Assembly: GCA_012520725.1 (NCBI GenBank)
Contig: JAAYNQ010000101.1
Span: 1 to 44,075, forward strand
From: Syntrophomonadaceae bacterium
GTDB taxonomy: Bacteria; Bacillota; Syntrophomonadia; Syntrophomonadales; Syntrophomonadaceae
Reading direction: 5' to 3'
Length of the DNA: 44,075 nt
A program made the translations under genes and the position numbers. Below the pieces are notes generated by a model. That model ran no database searches, was not told where the DNA came from, and worked only from the letters and a program-made list of their open reading frames with translations. Shown in pieces: positions 28,494 through 37,131 of the stretch (positions are counted from its first letter, which is position 1; each line of letters begins with the position of its first letter).

Positions 28494-31160
28494 ATGAAAG
28501 ATCCGCAAGTAATAGCTACTTCCTTTGGCGACCCTCTGCTTCAGTCAACCCCTAAGGCAGCCGAAGAACTAAAGATTCAACTGGAACTCCTGGCTCAGCT
28601 TAACCAGGTAGTAGTTGTATTGGATAATCAGGAACGTATTATTCTATGGAATAAGCAGGCTGAAGATCTATACCAGTACGGCCAGGATGAAGTCATGGGT
28701 CGCTACCTGGATGAAATCCAAAAACACGCCTGGATTAAACCGGCTGATGAGGCCAAAGCCCGTCAGGAACTAAATGCTGTAGGCAGCTGGCAGGGCCAAA
28801 ACCTTCATGTCAACAGGGAGGGTCACCAGTTTCAGGTGCAAATGTCCGTTAGCCTCTTGAAGAATTCTCAGGGCCAAAAACAAGGCATAATTTTTCTTAT
28901 CCAGAATATCAGTACCTACACCCGAGCCCTGAATGAAATCAAGCTAAGCAATGCCTATTATAGAACTATTCTTGAAGACCAATCGGAAATGATTTGTCGT
29001 TTTCTACCTGACTTCACCATCAGCTATGCCAACAAGGCCTGGTGTACTTGCCTGGGTATAGAAGCAGATTCGGCAGTAAACACTAACCTATTGTACTACC
29101 TGACAGCTGATTATGCTATCACCCTGCAGGAAAATCTGAAGTTGCTTGCTCCTGAAAATCCGGTGGCAGTACAGGAGCAATTCATGCTGCTAAAGGATGA
29201 AGATACTAAATGGATCGAGTGGACTTATCGGGCTATCTTCAATGCTAATGGATTATTGCTGGAGTATCAATCCATTGGACGCGATGTAACTTTACGTAAA
29301 CAAGTGGAAAAGGCTTTGGAACAAAGTGAAAGAAAATATCGTTCTCTATTCAATACCATGCATGAAGGTTTTGCCCTACTTGAGATAATCTATAATGAAG
29401 ACGGTGAAGCCTATGATTTTCGTTACCTGGATGTTAATCCGGCCTTTGAAAGGATTTATGGACTGACCCGACATCAAGTAGTGGGTAAGACCGGGTATGA
29501 TATCTTGCTCCCGGAAGAGGTTAAATTTCGTATCCAGGTATATGGGCAGGTAGCCCGGACCGGCAAACCTGCCTATTTTCAAAAATTGGTCACCGGCATT
29601 GATAAATATTTCGAAGTCATCGCCTTTCGCCCTGGTCCTGGGCAATGTGCCGCCTTATTCATTGACATCACCGAACGCCAACAGGCTAAACAAGCCCTGG
29701 TAGAGAGCGAAAACCAGATGTCAAAGATTCTTGATTTCCTCCCCGATGCAACCATAGTGGTGGATAGGGAAGGCCAACTGCTGGTTTGGAATAAAGCTGC
29801 CGAAGATATGGCTGGAGTTAAAGCCCAGGATCTGGCTTATCAGGGCAATTTTGCATACGCTCTTCCCTTCTATGGCTATCGCCGACCTCTACTCGTGGAT
29901 CTGGTACTGCAGCCCAGGGAAGAATGGGAAAAGAATTATTCCTATATCCAAAGAAAGGCCGAGGTTTTAATAGGAGAAAACTTCTGTCCCACTATAGGGG
30001 AATCTGGAGCCTTCCTCAGGGCTACCGCAGCTCCCCTCTACGACACCCAGGGTAATATGGTAGGCGCCATAGAATGCATCAGGGATATAACCGAGCGCCA
30101 GCAAGCTGAACTGGCCTTAAAGAGCAGTGAGGAAAAATATAGACGTATAGTAGAGACAGCCAATGAAGGTATTTTGATTATCAATGAAGATAATAGCATT
30201 CAGTTTGCCAATAACAAGATGGTGGATATGCTAGGCTATGAGATGGATGAACTACTGCAGATGTCTTTGCTGGATTTGCTGGAAGAAAGCGACCGGCCAC
30301 AAAGTAGTGCCATGCTGGAAAAAATGCGCCATGAAAAACAGACTGAGTTGGATATCAAGCTTAAAAGCAAGGCCGGGAATCCTTTCTGGGGAATATGTTC
30401 CATAACCAATATCCATGATCATCAAGGCCAATACACGGGATGCCTGGCTATGATAACGGATATTACAGCCAGAAAGAAACTGGAAGAAGAAATGTTGCAA
30501 TTGGACCGGCTAAATCTGGTAGGACAGATAGCGGCCGGAATTGGCCACGAAATAAGAAATCCTATGACTGCAGTTCGAGGGTATCTCCAATTTCTGATTA
30601 GCGAAGATGCCTTTAAACCGTACCGGGAAACCTTTGAATTGATGATTGAAGAAATTGACCGGGGAAACTCAATAATAACCGAATTCCTACTGCTGGCCCG
30701 AAATAAGGCGGTAGAACTTAAAATGAGCAATCTCAACCTTATTATTGAAGCCCTCTATCCCTTAATTCAGGTAGATGCGGTATCCTGCGATAAGAATATT
30801 AAGTTGGAATTGGGCAAGATTCAGCCCTTGTTACTAGATAAGAAGGAGATCAGGCAACTTATACTCAACCTGGTCCGCAATGGTATGGAAGCAATGGAAG
30901 CCGGCGGAACCGTCACTATAAAAACCTATAGTGAAGGCCAGGACATTATTCTGGCAGTTTCCGACCAAGGCAATGGCATAGAAGAGGATATAATATCCCG
31001 CCTGGGAACACCCTTTTTTACTACCAAAGATCAGGGCACCGGACTGGGCCTGCCCATATGCTACGGAATAGCCAGCCGTCACAATGCCAATATCAGTATT
31101 GAAACCAGTCCTTCGGGCAGCACCTTTCTGGTCCGCTTTACCAGGACGGCTGGCCAATAA
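28494..31160 (+). CDS. orphan multi-PAS sensor histidine kinase (888 residues)
   Basis: This is the largest of three related kinases. It carries about five PAS domains in series (about 30-155, 158-275, 280-400, 405-540 and 545-665). Most are followed by the short linker pattern 'DIT.R', for example GRDVTLRKQ, FIDITERQQ and IRDITERQQ. HisKA has His685 in GHEIRNP, and HATPase_c shows LNLVRNGMEA, DQGNGIEE and GTGLGLPI. No membrane segment is present, so it senses a cytoplasmic signal such as redox state or a small ligand. The start ATG follows AAGGGTGG. The kinase module is about equally close to both neighbouring kinases, pointing to local duplication with reshuffled sensor domains. Confidence 0.92.
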   Translation: MKDPQVIATSFGDPLLQSTPKAAEELKIQLELLAQLNQVVVVLDNQERIILWNKQAEDLYQYGQDEVMGRYLDEIQKHAWIKPADEAKARQELNAVGSWQGQNLHVNREGHQFQVQMSVSLLKNSQGQKQGIIFLIQNISTYTRALNEIKLSNAYYRTILEDQSEMICRFLPDFTISYANKAWCTCLGIEADSAVNTNLLYYLTADYAITLQENLKLLAPENPVAVQEQFMLLKDEDTKWIEWTYRAIFNANGLLLEYQSIGRDVTLRKQVEKALEQSERKYRSLFNTMHEGFALLEIIYNEDGEAYDFRYLDVNPAFERIYGLTRHQVVGKTGYDILLPEEVKFRIQVYGQVARTGKPAYFQKLVTGIDKYFEVIAFRPGPGQCAALFIDITERQQAKQALVESENQMSKILDFLPDATIVVDREGQLLVWNKAAEDMAGVKAQDLAYQGNFAYALPFYGYRRPLLVDLVLQPREEWEKNYSYIQRKAEVLIGENFCPTIGESGAFLRATAAPLYDTQGNMVGAIECIRDITERQQAELALKSSEEKYRRIVETANEGILIINEDNSIQFANNKMVDMLGYEMDELLQMSLLDLLEESDRPQSSAMLEKMRHEKQTELDIKLKSKAGNPFWGICSITNIHDHQGQYTGCLAMITDITARKKLEEEMLQLDRLNLVGQIAAGIGHEIRNPMTAVRGYLQFLISEDAFKPYRETFELMIEEIDRGNSIITEFLLLARNKAVELKMSNLNLIIEALYPLIQVDAVSCDKNIKLELGKIQPLLLDKKEIRQLILNLVRNGMEAMEAGGTVTIKTYSEGQDIILAVSDQGNGIEEDIISRLGTPFFTTKDQGTGLGLPICYGIASRHNANISIETSPSGSTFLVRFTRTAGQ

Positions 31161-31536
31161 TAAGCGGGCAATTCCCTGATAGGAGTAAACTATGCGAAAT
31201 ATAGCTTTTCCTAGCTTTTCATCTCACCCAGCTGAGCTTAATTCTCCTCCTCTGCTTCAACCCCATGGGAACCGGTTGGTAATAGTCAATCCTTTAGCAC
31301 TTGCCCTCAACTCAGAAAAAGCGGATACATCTACCGGCTGTCCTTTGGACTTTCCTACCATCCTGTTTTCTCTTCCACCGGATTGCACCAAAGCAAGTTC
31401 GTCCAGAACCCTTATTCCATAGCTAAAGAAGCTCAATCCCCAGTGAGGCATTCCACGGATAAATTTTCCGAAACTTATTACCATTGTTTTCTTTATATAC
31501 TATAATAAGTATATCAGACTGAAGGAGGATAAATTA
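31161..31536. other. 376-base region between two kinase genes
   Basis: The right end carries the ribosome binding site GAAGGAGG and an AT-rich promoter-like stretch (TATACTATAATAAG, about 31496-31509) for the downstream kinase. The rest is occupied by a minus-strand open frame (31257-31484) described separately. Plus-strand frames look non-coding. Confidence 0.5.
31257..31484 (-). CDS. possible small protein or gene remnant
   Basis: A 75-codon minus-strand frame with protein-like composition ends in KGLTITNRFPWG and contains GGRENRMVGKSKG and VDVSAFSELR, which read like a conserved surface rather than random translation. I do not recognise the family. There is no good ribosome binding site before the ATG (AAGAAAACA only), so it could be the tail of a decayed gene or mobile element. 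Overlapping plus-strand frames look less protein-like. Confidence 0.25.
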   Translation of the reverse strand: MVISFGKFIRGMPHWGLSFFSYGIRVLDELALVQSGGRENRMVGKSKGQPVDVSAFSELRASAKGLTITNRFPWG

Positions 31537-33732
31537 ATGCTATTGCTCACGAATGGTGACAATAATAAGCCTTATGGCCTACTTCCCCCTGACAGCTCGA
31601 GCAGAAAGGCCTTAGATATTTTCCAGCACTTAGGCTGGGGTAGTCATCTCTGTTTATTGTATCAACAAAAAACCGACTTATTGAATCTCCTGGTTCCTTA
31701 TATACAAGCGGGATTGGAAAATCATGAATATTGCATTTGTATAAGCGCAGAACCTTTATATCTACAGCAGACTCATATAGCCTTATGGAAGGCCATTCCG
31801 GAATTTGGGCAGTACTATAAAAAAGGACAAATAGCATTTATAAGCAGCAAAGAATGGCACCTGGGGAAAGGAAAGGTGAGGGTAGATGATCTTGCCCACC
31901 GCTGCTTCTCCCGTCTGAATCAGGCCTTAGCCCAAGGATATAACGGCTTGCGCATTAGCACCCATAACACCTGGATGCAAAACAAATACTGGAACAGTTT
32001 TCAGGACTATGAAGCATGCCTGGATAATATGATACAGGATTATAAGATGATCACCATGTGTTCCTATAGCCTGGATAAATGTCAGGCCACCCATATCCTG
32101 GACTTATGCCGCAATCACCAGTGTACCTATATTTACTCTCCTGAAGGCTGCCAGGCAATTAAGCGGGCTGATATAGATACCACTCCCGACCGTTCCCATG
32201 TCAATTCTCCTATTCCAACTCATTATTTCTTGGGCCAAAGGACTGTGGACCCCAACCCCAACCTGCATATACTAAATGAAATGCTCCAAGCCGAAATACG
32301 AAGACATAGCCGAACCGAAGAAGCACTACACTTAAGTGATCACCGCTACCGGTCCTTATTCAATACTATAGATGAAGGATTCAGCATATATAAGATATGC
32401 CAGTCAAATAACGGGCCTCGGGAATATCAATGCCTTGATGTTAATCCCGCCTTTGCCGCCCTGCTTGGCTATCCGCAGGAGTACTTGATTGGGAAAAAAC
32501 TGGAACAGGCACTACCGGAATTGTATGAGGAGTTGAACCCATACCTGGACATGGTGGCATCAGCCCGGAAATCAATACATACTGAAGCAGATATAGAAGC
32601 CTGGCAGAAGACTATTTCCTTCTGCATTATCTACCTGGAACCTGGTCAAATTGCTATCATCACCCAGGATATCACCGAGCAAAAACAAGCCCAGCAATCT
32701 TTACGCCAGTCTGAAGAAAAATTCTACCTGGCCTTCCATTCCAGTCCCAGTATTATGAGCATTACCACCCTGGAAGATTGGGTATACCTGGACGTTAACG
32801 AAATGTTCTGTGCCCAGACTGGTTACAGCCGGGAGGAAGTAATAGGGAAAAGCTTTAGAGATATTAATTTGTGGCGCCGCGAAGAAGATCCTAAAGCCAT
32901 CAAAGACATGATACTGCGAGGCATACCCATCCAAAACTATGAAGTATCCTTCATCACCAAGGATGGGGAATCGCGAGTTGGCCTAATGTCCTCAGAAATA
33001 ATTAATATAAATGGATGCCCCTGTTTATTGAATTCATTAATTGATATCAGCCAGAGGATTCAACTCCAGGAAGAACTGGCCCGTCTGGATTGCCTGCATC
33101 TGATTGGACAAATGGCTGCCAGCATCAGCCATGAGACCAGAAATCCTATGACTACCGTACGCGGTTTTCTGCAGATGCTAAAAACCAAGCCAGAATACGA
33201 AAAAGATGAAGAATACTTTAACATCATGATAGAAGAATTAGATCGTGCTGATTCCATTATTTCAGAATTTCTATCCCTGGCTCCCAACATGAAACTACAA
33301 CTGGAACCCGGTAATATCAACCACATTATTGACAGCCTCAGTGCCCTAATGCAGGCTGATGCCCTGGCTCATGATAAATTCATAGAAATACACTTAGGTG
33401 AGATCCCGGATCAGCTGCTGGACCGCAAAGAGATACGTCAGTTGCTCTTGAACCTGGTTCGCAATGCCATTGATGCCATAGGGCCTCAACAAACCGTCAA
33501 GATAAGCACCTATACTCAAAATGGTGATATTGTACTGGAAGTAAAAGACCCGGGTTGCGGAATGCCGGCAGAGGTCATGAGTAAACTGGGAACTCCCTTC
33601 TTTACTACCAAAGAGCATGGTACCGGCTTGGGACTTTCGGTTTGTTACAGTATTGCTGAAAGGCATAATGCCAAAATAGATATCGACAGTTCTCCTTCCG
33701 GAACCACTTTTTTCGTTCGCTTTAAACAATAA
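31537..33732 (+). CDS. MEDS-PAS-PAS sensor histidine kinase (731 residues)
   Basis: The N-terminus (about residues 28-200) matches the MEDS domain (methanogen/methylotroph DcmR sensory domain), with GWGSHLCLLYQ, LVPYIQAGLENHEYCICIS and a helical C-terminal part. Two PAS domains follow (about 262-385 and 392-510). HisKA then carries His532 in SHETRNP, where the usual Ile or Val of the H-box is Thr. HATPase_c shows LNLVRNAIDA, DPGCGMP and GTGLGLSV. MEDS domains are thought to bind hydrocarbon derivatives or related ligands. The start has AGACTGAAGGAGG upstream. No response regulator is present. It shares its catalytic module with the two kinases upstream. Confidence 0.9.
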   Translation: MLLLTNGDNNKPYGLLPPDSSSRKALDIFQHLGWGSHLCLLYQQKTDLLNLLVPYIQAGLENHEYCICISAEPLYLQQTHIALWKAIPEFGQYYKKGQIAFISSKEWHLGKGKVRVDDLAHRCFSRLNQALAQGYNGLRISTHNTWMQNKYWNSFQDYEACLDNMIQDYKMITMCSYSLDKCQATHILDLCRNHQCTYIYSPEGCQAIKRADIDTTPDRSHVNSPIPTHYFLGQRTVDPNPNLHILNEMLQAEIRRHSRTEEALHLSDHRYRSLFNTIDEGFSIYKICQSNNGPREYQCLDVNPAFAALLGYPQEYLIGKKLEQALPELYEELNPYLDMVASARKSIHTEADIEAWQKTISFCIIYLEPGQIAIITQDITEQKQAQQSLRQSEEKFYLAFHSSPSIMSITTLEDWVYLDVNEMFCAQTGYSREEVIGKSFRDINLWRREEDPKAIKDMILRGIPIQNYEVSFITKDGESRVGLMSSEIININGCPCLLNSLIDISQRIQLQEELARLDCLHLIGQMAASISHETRNPMTTVRGFLQMLKTKPEYEKDEEYFNIMIEELDRADSIISEFLSLAPNMKLQLEPGNINHIIDSLSALMQADALAHDKFIEIHLGEIPDQLLDRKEIRQLLLNLVRNAIDAIGPQQTVKISTYTQNGDIVLEVKDPGCGMPAEVMSKLGTPFFTTKEHGTGLGLSVCYSIAERHNAKIDIDSSPSGTTFFVRFKQ

Positions 33733-33765
33733 TCCATCAGGAAGTATATTAGGGGGCAAAGAATA

Positions 33766-33782
33766 GCTATAATAGTTATAGC
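33766..33782 (+). promoter_or_regulatory. candidate operator/promoter of copA
   Basis: GCTATAA-TAG-TTATAGC is a perfect 7-3-7 inverted repeat and contains TATAAT (33768-33773), so a repressor here would cover the -10 element. A G-rich TTAGGGGGCA lies just upstream (33749-33758), loosely like CsoR sites. No regulator gene is adjacent. Confidence 0.45.
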
Positions 33783-33818
33783 CAGGTAGCATACCTTACT
33801 ATCCTGGACTATTTTTTT
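33782..33818 (+). terminator. hairpin with T tract immediately before copA
   Basis: CCAGGTAG and CTATCCTGG form a stem with one bulge, followed by seven T at 33812-33818. It may simply terminate the kinase transcript. However, its T tract touches the copA Shine-Dalgarno AGGTGAT, so it could also attenuate copA. Confidence 0.65.
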
Positions 33819-33829
33819 AGGTGATATTT

Positions 33830-36220
33830 ATGAATGAAAAAGCTGAACTAAAAATTCAGGGCATGTCCTGTGCTGCCTGTGCTGCTCGCATCGAGAATCG
33901 CCTGTCAATGGTAGAGGGGGTGCACTCAGCCCGGGTGAACCTCTTAACTGAAAAAGCGGCTTTGGATTACGATCCGGATCAAATAGATTTGGATACCCTG
34001 CTTGAACATATAGAGAAGCTGGGCTTTTCCGCCCAAGCTGAAAGGCAGGAGCATAAAACCCTTCAATTGAATATAAGTGGCATGTCCTGTGCCGCTTGTT
34101 CAGCCCGTATCGAAAAAAAACTGCAAAGTATGGATGGTATCGCCAATGCAAGCGTAAACTTGGCCACTAATAGAGCTCAGCTTGCTTATGATCCCACCCG
34201 GACCGGCTCTAGAGATATTATTGCCGCCATTGAGGCCCTGGGTTACTCAGCCCAAATCCAAACTGAAGCGACTCCAGACTCAGCTCATCTGGAAACCCAG
34301 GAAATCCACAGTCTGCGCCGGGTATTGATAGCATCTGTAATTCTCAGTCTTCCCTTAATAATAGGTATGGTTCTGATGTTGCTGGGTATAGATGCCGGCT
34401 GGTTAAACAACGCCTATTTTCAGTGTTTATTGGTTACCCCGGTTCAATTCGGAGTTGGTTATCGTTTTTATAAAAACGCTTTTCTAGCCTTGCGCAGTGG
34501 AGGCAGTAATATGGATGTATTGGTAGCTTTAGGTACCACTGCCGCCTATTTTTTCAGCCTTTATAATGTTATTGCGGGTGATCATCACAACCTTTATTTT
34601 GAGACCTCGGCTTTCATTATCACCCTGATCCTGGCTGGAAAATATATGGAGGCAGTAGCAAAAGATAAAACTACTGCATCCATTAAAGCCTTAAGTCAAT
34701 TGCAGGCAAAAACCGCCCGGGTATTAAAGGATGGCCGGGAGATCGATCTGCCCATAGAAGAAGTCCAAACTGATGATATCATACTTATCCGTCCGGGTGA
34801 AAAGATACCGGTTGATGGAGTCTTGATAGAAGGTAAGTCAGCAGTAGACGAGTCCATGCTTACCGGAGAAAGCCTGCCGGTAGAAAAGGGACCCGGGGAT
34901 TTGGTGGTGGGTTCCACCATCAATAAAAGCGGCAGTTTCAAGTTCAAAGCCACCCGCATAGGCCAGGATACGGTTCTAGCTCAGATAATTAAAATGGTAG
35001 AAGATGCTCAGGGCTCCAAAGCCCCCATCCAAAAAATTGCTGACCGGGTTTCAGGGGTTTTCGTCCCGGTTATTATCGCTATTGCTATGCTCACCTTTGG
35101 CCTGCAGTATTGGTGGGGCGGTGAACTAAGCACTGCCTTTACCTCCTCGGTAGCGGTACTGGTTATTGCCTGCCCCTGTGCCCTGGGCTTGGCTACTCCC
35201 ACTGCAATTATGGTAGGAACCGGTATTGGGGCTGAACACGGAATCTTCATCAAGGGGGGAGAGTATCTGGAGACCGCCTATAAGATTGATACTCTGGTTC
35301 TGGACAAAACCGGTACCATTACTGTAGGTCGGCCTGAGGTTACGGATATCATTAGCCTGGGCCAGCTAAGTGATGAAGATATAATAAGGATAGCGGGCAT
35401 TGCAGAAAAGAATTCCGAACACCCCTTGGGAGAAGCCGTTTATCGCAAATCCAAAAGCCTTTGGGGTGAACTGCCGGATGCTCAAGACTTTGAGGCTCTG
35501 CCCGGATTGGGACTGAAGATAATCTGGGCCGATCAGCAGATTTTACTGGGCAACCGGCTTTTGATGGAAATAAATAAGATTGATCTTTCCCCTGCACTCC
35601 CTTTCCTCCAGCACTTGGCCCAAGATGGCAAAACCACCATGCTTCTGGCCATAGATCGGAAATTGCAGGGTATTATCGCCTTGGCTGATACCTTAAGAGA
35701 GAACTCCCTGGCCGCTATAAAAGAGATTAAGGATATGGGTATAGAGGTCTATATGTTAACTGGGGACAACCAGCTTACCGCCAGGGCTATAGCTGATCAA
35801 GTACAGATCGACCAGGTTATTGCCGAAGTGCTGCCAGGTGATAAGGCTCAAAAGATTATGGATCTAAAAGCCAGGGGCAAAACTGTGGCCATGGTGGGCG
35901 ATGGGATCAATGATGCTCCAGCCTTGGCTGCAGCCGATATTGGCATTGCTGTAGCAACGGGAACCGATGTAGCTATGGAAACTGCTCAAATCACCCTGAT
36001 GAAATCTGACCTGGGCAGCATACCGGTAGCCATAAGGCTTTCCCGCACTACCATGAAACATATTAAACAAAACCTTTTCTGGGCTTTTTTCTATAACCTG
36101 ATCGGAGTACCTTTTGCCGCCTTAGGTTACCTGTCCCCGGTAATAGCAGCTGGGGCCATGTCCCTGAGTTCAGTAAGCGTAGTCTCCAATTCTTTGCGTT
36201 TGCGGCGCTTTAAGGCCTGA
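33830..36220 (+). CDS. copA: copper-exporting P1B-type ATPase CopA
   Basis: The protein is about 796 residues. Two N-terminal heavy-metal-associated domains each carry GMSCAAC (metal-binding CxxC). The membrane part has the Cu-site motif [11 protein letters not shown]. Other P-type ATPase landmarks are TGES in the actuator domain, the phosphorylated Asp in DKTGTIT, SEHPLG (the HP motif of P1B ATPases) and [10 protein letters not shown]. The last helix ends in [15 protein letters not shown], as in Cu(I) exporters. An upstream GTG at 33821 is in frame, but AGGTGAT (33819-33825) serves the ATG at 33830, so I chose that. No copper chaperone or CsoR gene is beside it. It is convergent with the small selenoprotein gene. 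Confidence 0.95.
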   Translation: MNEKAELKIQGMSCAACAARIENRLSMVEGVHSARVNLLTEKAALDYDPDQIDLDTLLEHIEKLGFSAQAERQEHKTLQLNISGMSCAACSARIEKKLQSMDGIANASVNLATNRAQLAYDPTRTGSRDIIAAIEALGYSAQIQTEATPDSAHLETQEIHSLRRVLIASVILSLPLIIGMVLMLLGIDAGWLNNAYFQCLLVTPVQFGVGYRFYKNAFLALRSGGSNMDVLVALGTTAAYFFSLYNVIAGDHHNLYFETSAFIITLILAGKYMEAVAKDKTTASIKALSQLQAKTARVLKDGREIDLPIEEVQTDDIILIRPGEKIPVDGVLIEGKSAVDESMLTGESLPVEKGPGDLVVGSTINKSGSFKFKATRIGQDTVLAQIIKMVEDAQGSKAPIQKIADRVSGVFVPVIIAIAMLTFGLQYWWGGELSTAFTSSVAVLVIACPCALGLATPTAIMVGTGIGAEHGIFIKGGEYLETAYKIDTLVLDKTGTITVGRPEVTDIISLGQLSDEDIIRIAGIAEKNSEHPLGEAVYRKSKSLWGELPDAQDFEALPGLGLKIIWADQQILLGNRLLMEINKIDLSPALPFLQHLAQDGKTTMLLAIDRKLQGIIALADTLRENSLAAIKEIKDMGIEVYMLTGDNQLTARAIADQVQIDQVIAEVLPGDKAQKIMDLKARGKTVAMVGDGINDAPALAAADIGIAVATGTDVAMETAQITLMKSDLGSIPVAIRLSRTTMKHIKQNLFWAFFYNLIGVPFAALGYLSPVIAAGAMSLSSVSVVSNSLRLRRFKA

Positions 36221-36320
36221 TGATTGCTTCTTAATGCTTAAAGCCGATTCAACCTCTGTAAAACCAGCTTAAGCTCTTGTAGTTTCCTCGTAAGGCGTCC
36301 TTGCACAATCATACTCCAGG

Positions 36321-36355
36321 AAAAAAGCCGATGCTGAACAGCAGCAATCGGCTTT
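36321..36355 (-). terminator. terminator of the small selenoprotein gene
   Basis: On the minus strand AAAGCCGAT and ATCGGCTTT, extended by GCTG/CAGC with one bulge, form a stable hairpin followed by six T. It begins five bases behind the TAG stop at 36360-36362. In the other direction it may stop copA readthrough, with a shorter T tract. Confidence 0.85.
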
Positions 36356-36359
36356 ATCA

Positions 36360-36686
36360 CTATATAATATTTTCCATAATCTTCGCGCCCTTTACTTCCA
36401 GGATGTTAAAGAAAAACCTTTTTCGAAGATCTATTAGAATCGGCTTGTCGACTCTTTCCGGCTGTAGAGAATGATGATACCATACCTTGATATCGTCGGC
36501 CATAATCTGCTTAAACTTCCTCCGGTCTTTATCCGGGGGTGATCCTGGTCGAACGACCAGGAGCCGCTGGCTTTCCAGCGGACCACCACATCATCCTCCA
36601 CCGGCTAGTACCAGGTGCCCATAAAGCATTACCTGGCCGCCTTTTCTTTTAATATATTTTCGGGCTGACTCACTGATTTTAAAAAT
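36360..36686 (-). CDS. small selenoprotein with Sec-Cys pair (CC/Se motif family candidate; in-frame TGA at 36591-36593)
   Basis: Reading the minus strand through one TGA gives 108 residues. The N-terminus reads KISESARKYIKRKGGQV, then LVLAGGG-Sec-CGGP with Sec32-Cys33. Next comes a basic stretch with DDIKVWYHHSL, and the end is ILIDLRKRFFFNILEVKG. From memory this matches the family NCBI calls 'CC/Se motif family (seleno)protein', in which Cys-Cys or Sec-Cys follows a Gly-rich turn, N-termini resemble 'A..YI..KGG.V', and a 'V.GI.VY' and 'I.L..F.FF..L.V.G' region ends the protein. Its biochemical function is unknown to me; a distant HesB/IscA resemblance suggests metal or redox chemistry. The likely start is ATT at 36684-36686, eight bases after AGGTG (36695-36699); the only in-frame ATG (codon 20) would delete the conserved N-terminus. 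A hairpin follows the TGA and a terminator follows the stop. Confidence 0.8.
36564..36581 (-). promoter_or_regulatory. SECIS-like hairpin of the small selenoprotein gene
   Basis: Starting ten bases after the TGA on the minus strand, CCGCTGG and CCAGCGG form a perfect seven-pair stem with loop AAAG. The apical loop does not carry GGTCT as in the fdhA genes, but distance and size fit bacterial SECIS elements. A second perfect hairpin (TCCTGGTCG/CGACCAGGA, 36543-36562) follows directly. Confidence 0.65.
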
Positions 36687-36865
36687 AGTACTAACACCTC
36701 ACTTGAACTACTGAGTCCATGACTGTATTATCTCATAGCATTATTTTAAATCATACCCTTTTTTAAGCTTTGATAAAGTGTAACCTCTAACTCCCCTTTG
36801 GGGTAACACTCAGAGCACATATAAGCTATACTCTATTCTTGGTCTTATTAGCCTACCCTATAACA

Positions 36866-36885
36866 AATCCCTATGTATAGGGATT
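36866..36885 (+). promoter_or_regulatory. palindromic upstream activator site candidate
   Basis: AATCCCTATGTATAGGGATT is a 9-2-9 palindrome centred about 77 bases before the start predicted from the sigma-54 element. An extra half site CCCTAT lies at 36856-36861. This is a suitable place for a sigma-54 enhancer-binding protein, though no regulator gene is adjacent. Confidence 0.5.
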
Positions 36886-36924
36886 CGATATTTTGATAAA
36901 AAATCTCCCCCATTCTCCAAAGTT

Positions 36925-36941
36925 TTGGCATGCTAATTGCA
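36925..36941 (+). promoter_or_regulatory. sigma-54 (-24/-12) promoter
   Basis: TTGGCATGCTAATTGCA matches the consensus YTGGCACG-N4-TTGCW at all fixed positions except one (T for C), with the diagnostic GG and GC ten bases apart. It lies about 190 bases upstream of the AAA+ ATPase gene. Confidence 0.65.
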
Positions 36942-36998
36942 TATATTATATTCAAAGTCTAATAAAAATAATTCCTTTAACAGGATCTTTAAGGAGTA

Positions 36999-37072
36999 CC
37001 CCTTAAAAATTTCCAAAGCTCTCCTCAGGTTATGGACCAAACACTAGAGAGCACAAGCTGGCATTTAAGGGG
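36999..37072 (+). other. structured leader of the AAA+ ATPase mRNA
   Basis: CCCCTTAAA (36999-37007) pairs with TTTAAGGGG (37064-37072). Inside lies a smaller CTCT/AGAG helix. It sits between the sigma-54 promoter and the ribosome binding site. No known riboswitch class was recognised. Confidence 0.45.
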
Positions 37073-37131
37073 TTAAATTAAGAATATCCTTGTGAAAAAT
37101 TTATTTTTCTACCTGAAGAGGAGGGATTTCT

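Larger units (their letters stand above)
36687..37131 (+). other. regulatory region upstream of the AAA+ ATPase gene
   Basis: This 445-base gap holds the selenoprotein ribosome binding site on the minus strand at its left edge. To the right on the plus strand lie a palindrome (36866-36885), a sigma-54-type promoter (36925-36941) and a hairpin leader (36999-37072). No gene was found. Confidence 0.6.

Noticed and set aside
31192-31422. 76-codon plus-strand frame after the second kinase
   Set aside because: Its translation is rich in Ser and Pro without pattern and overlaps a more protein-like minus-strand frame.
36543-36600. Twin hairpins on their own as a terminator or a free structured RNA
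   Set aside because: No T tract follows, and they fall inside a coherent coding frame, so coding plus SECIS is the better reading.
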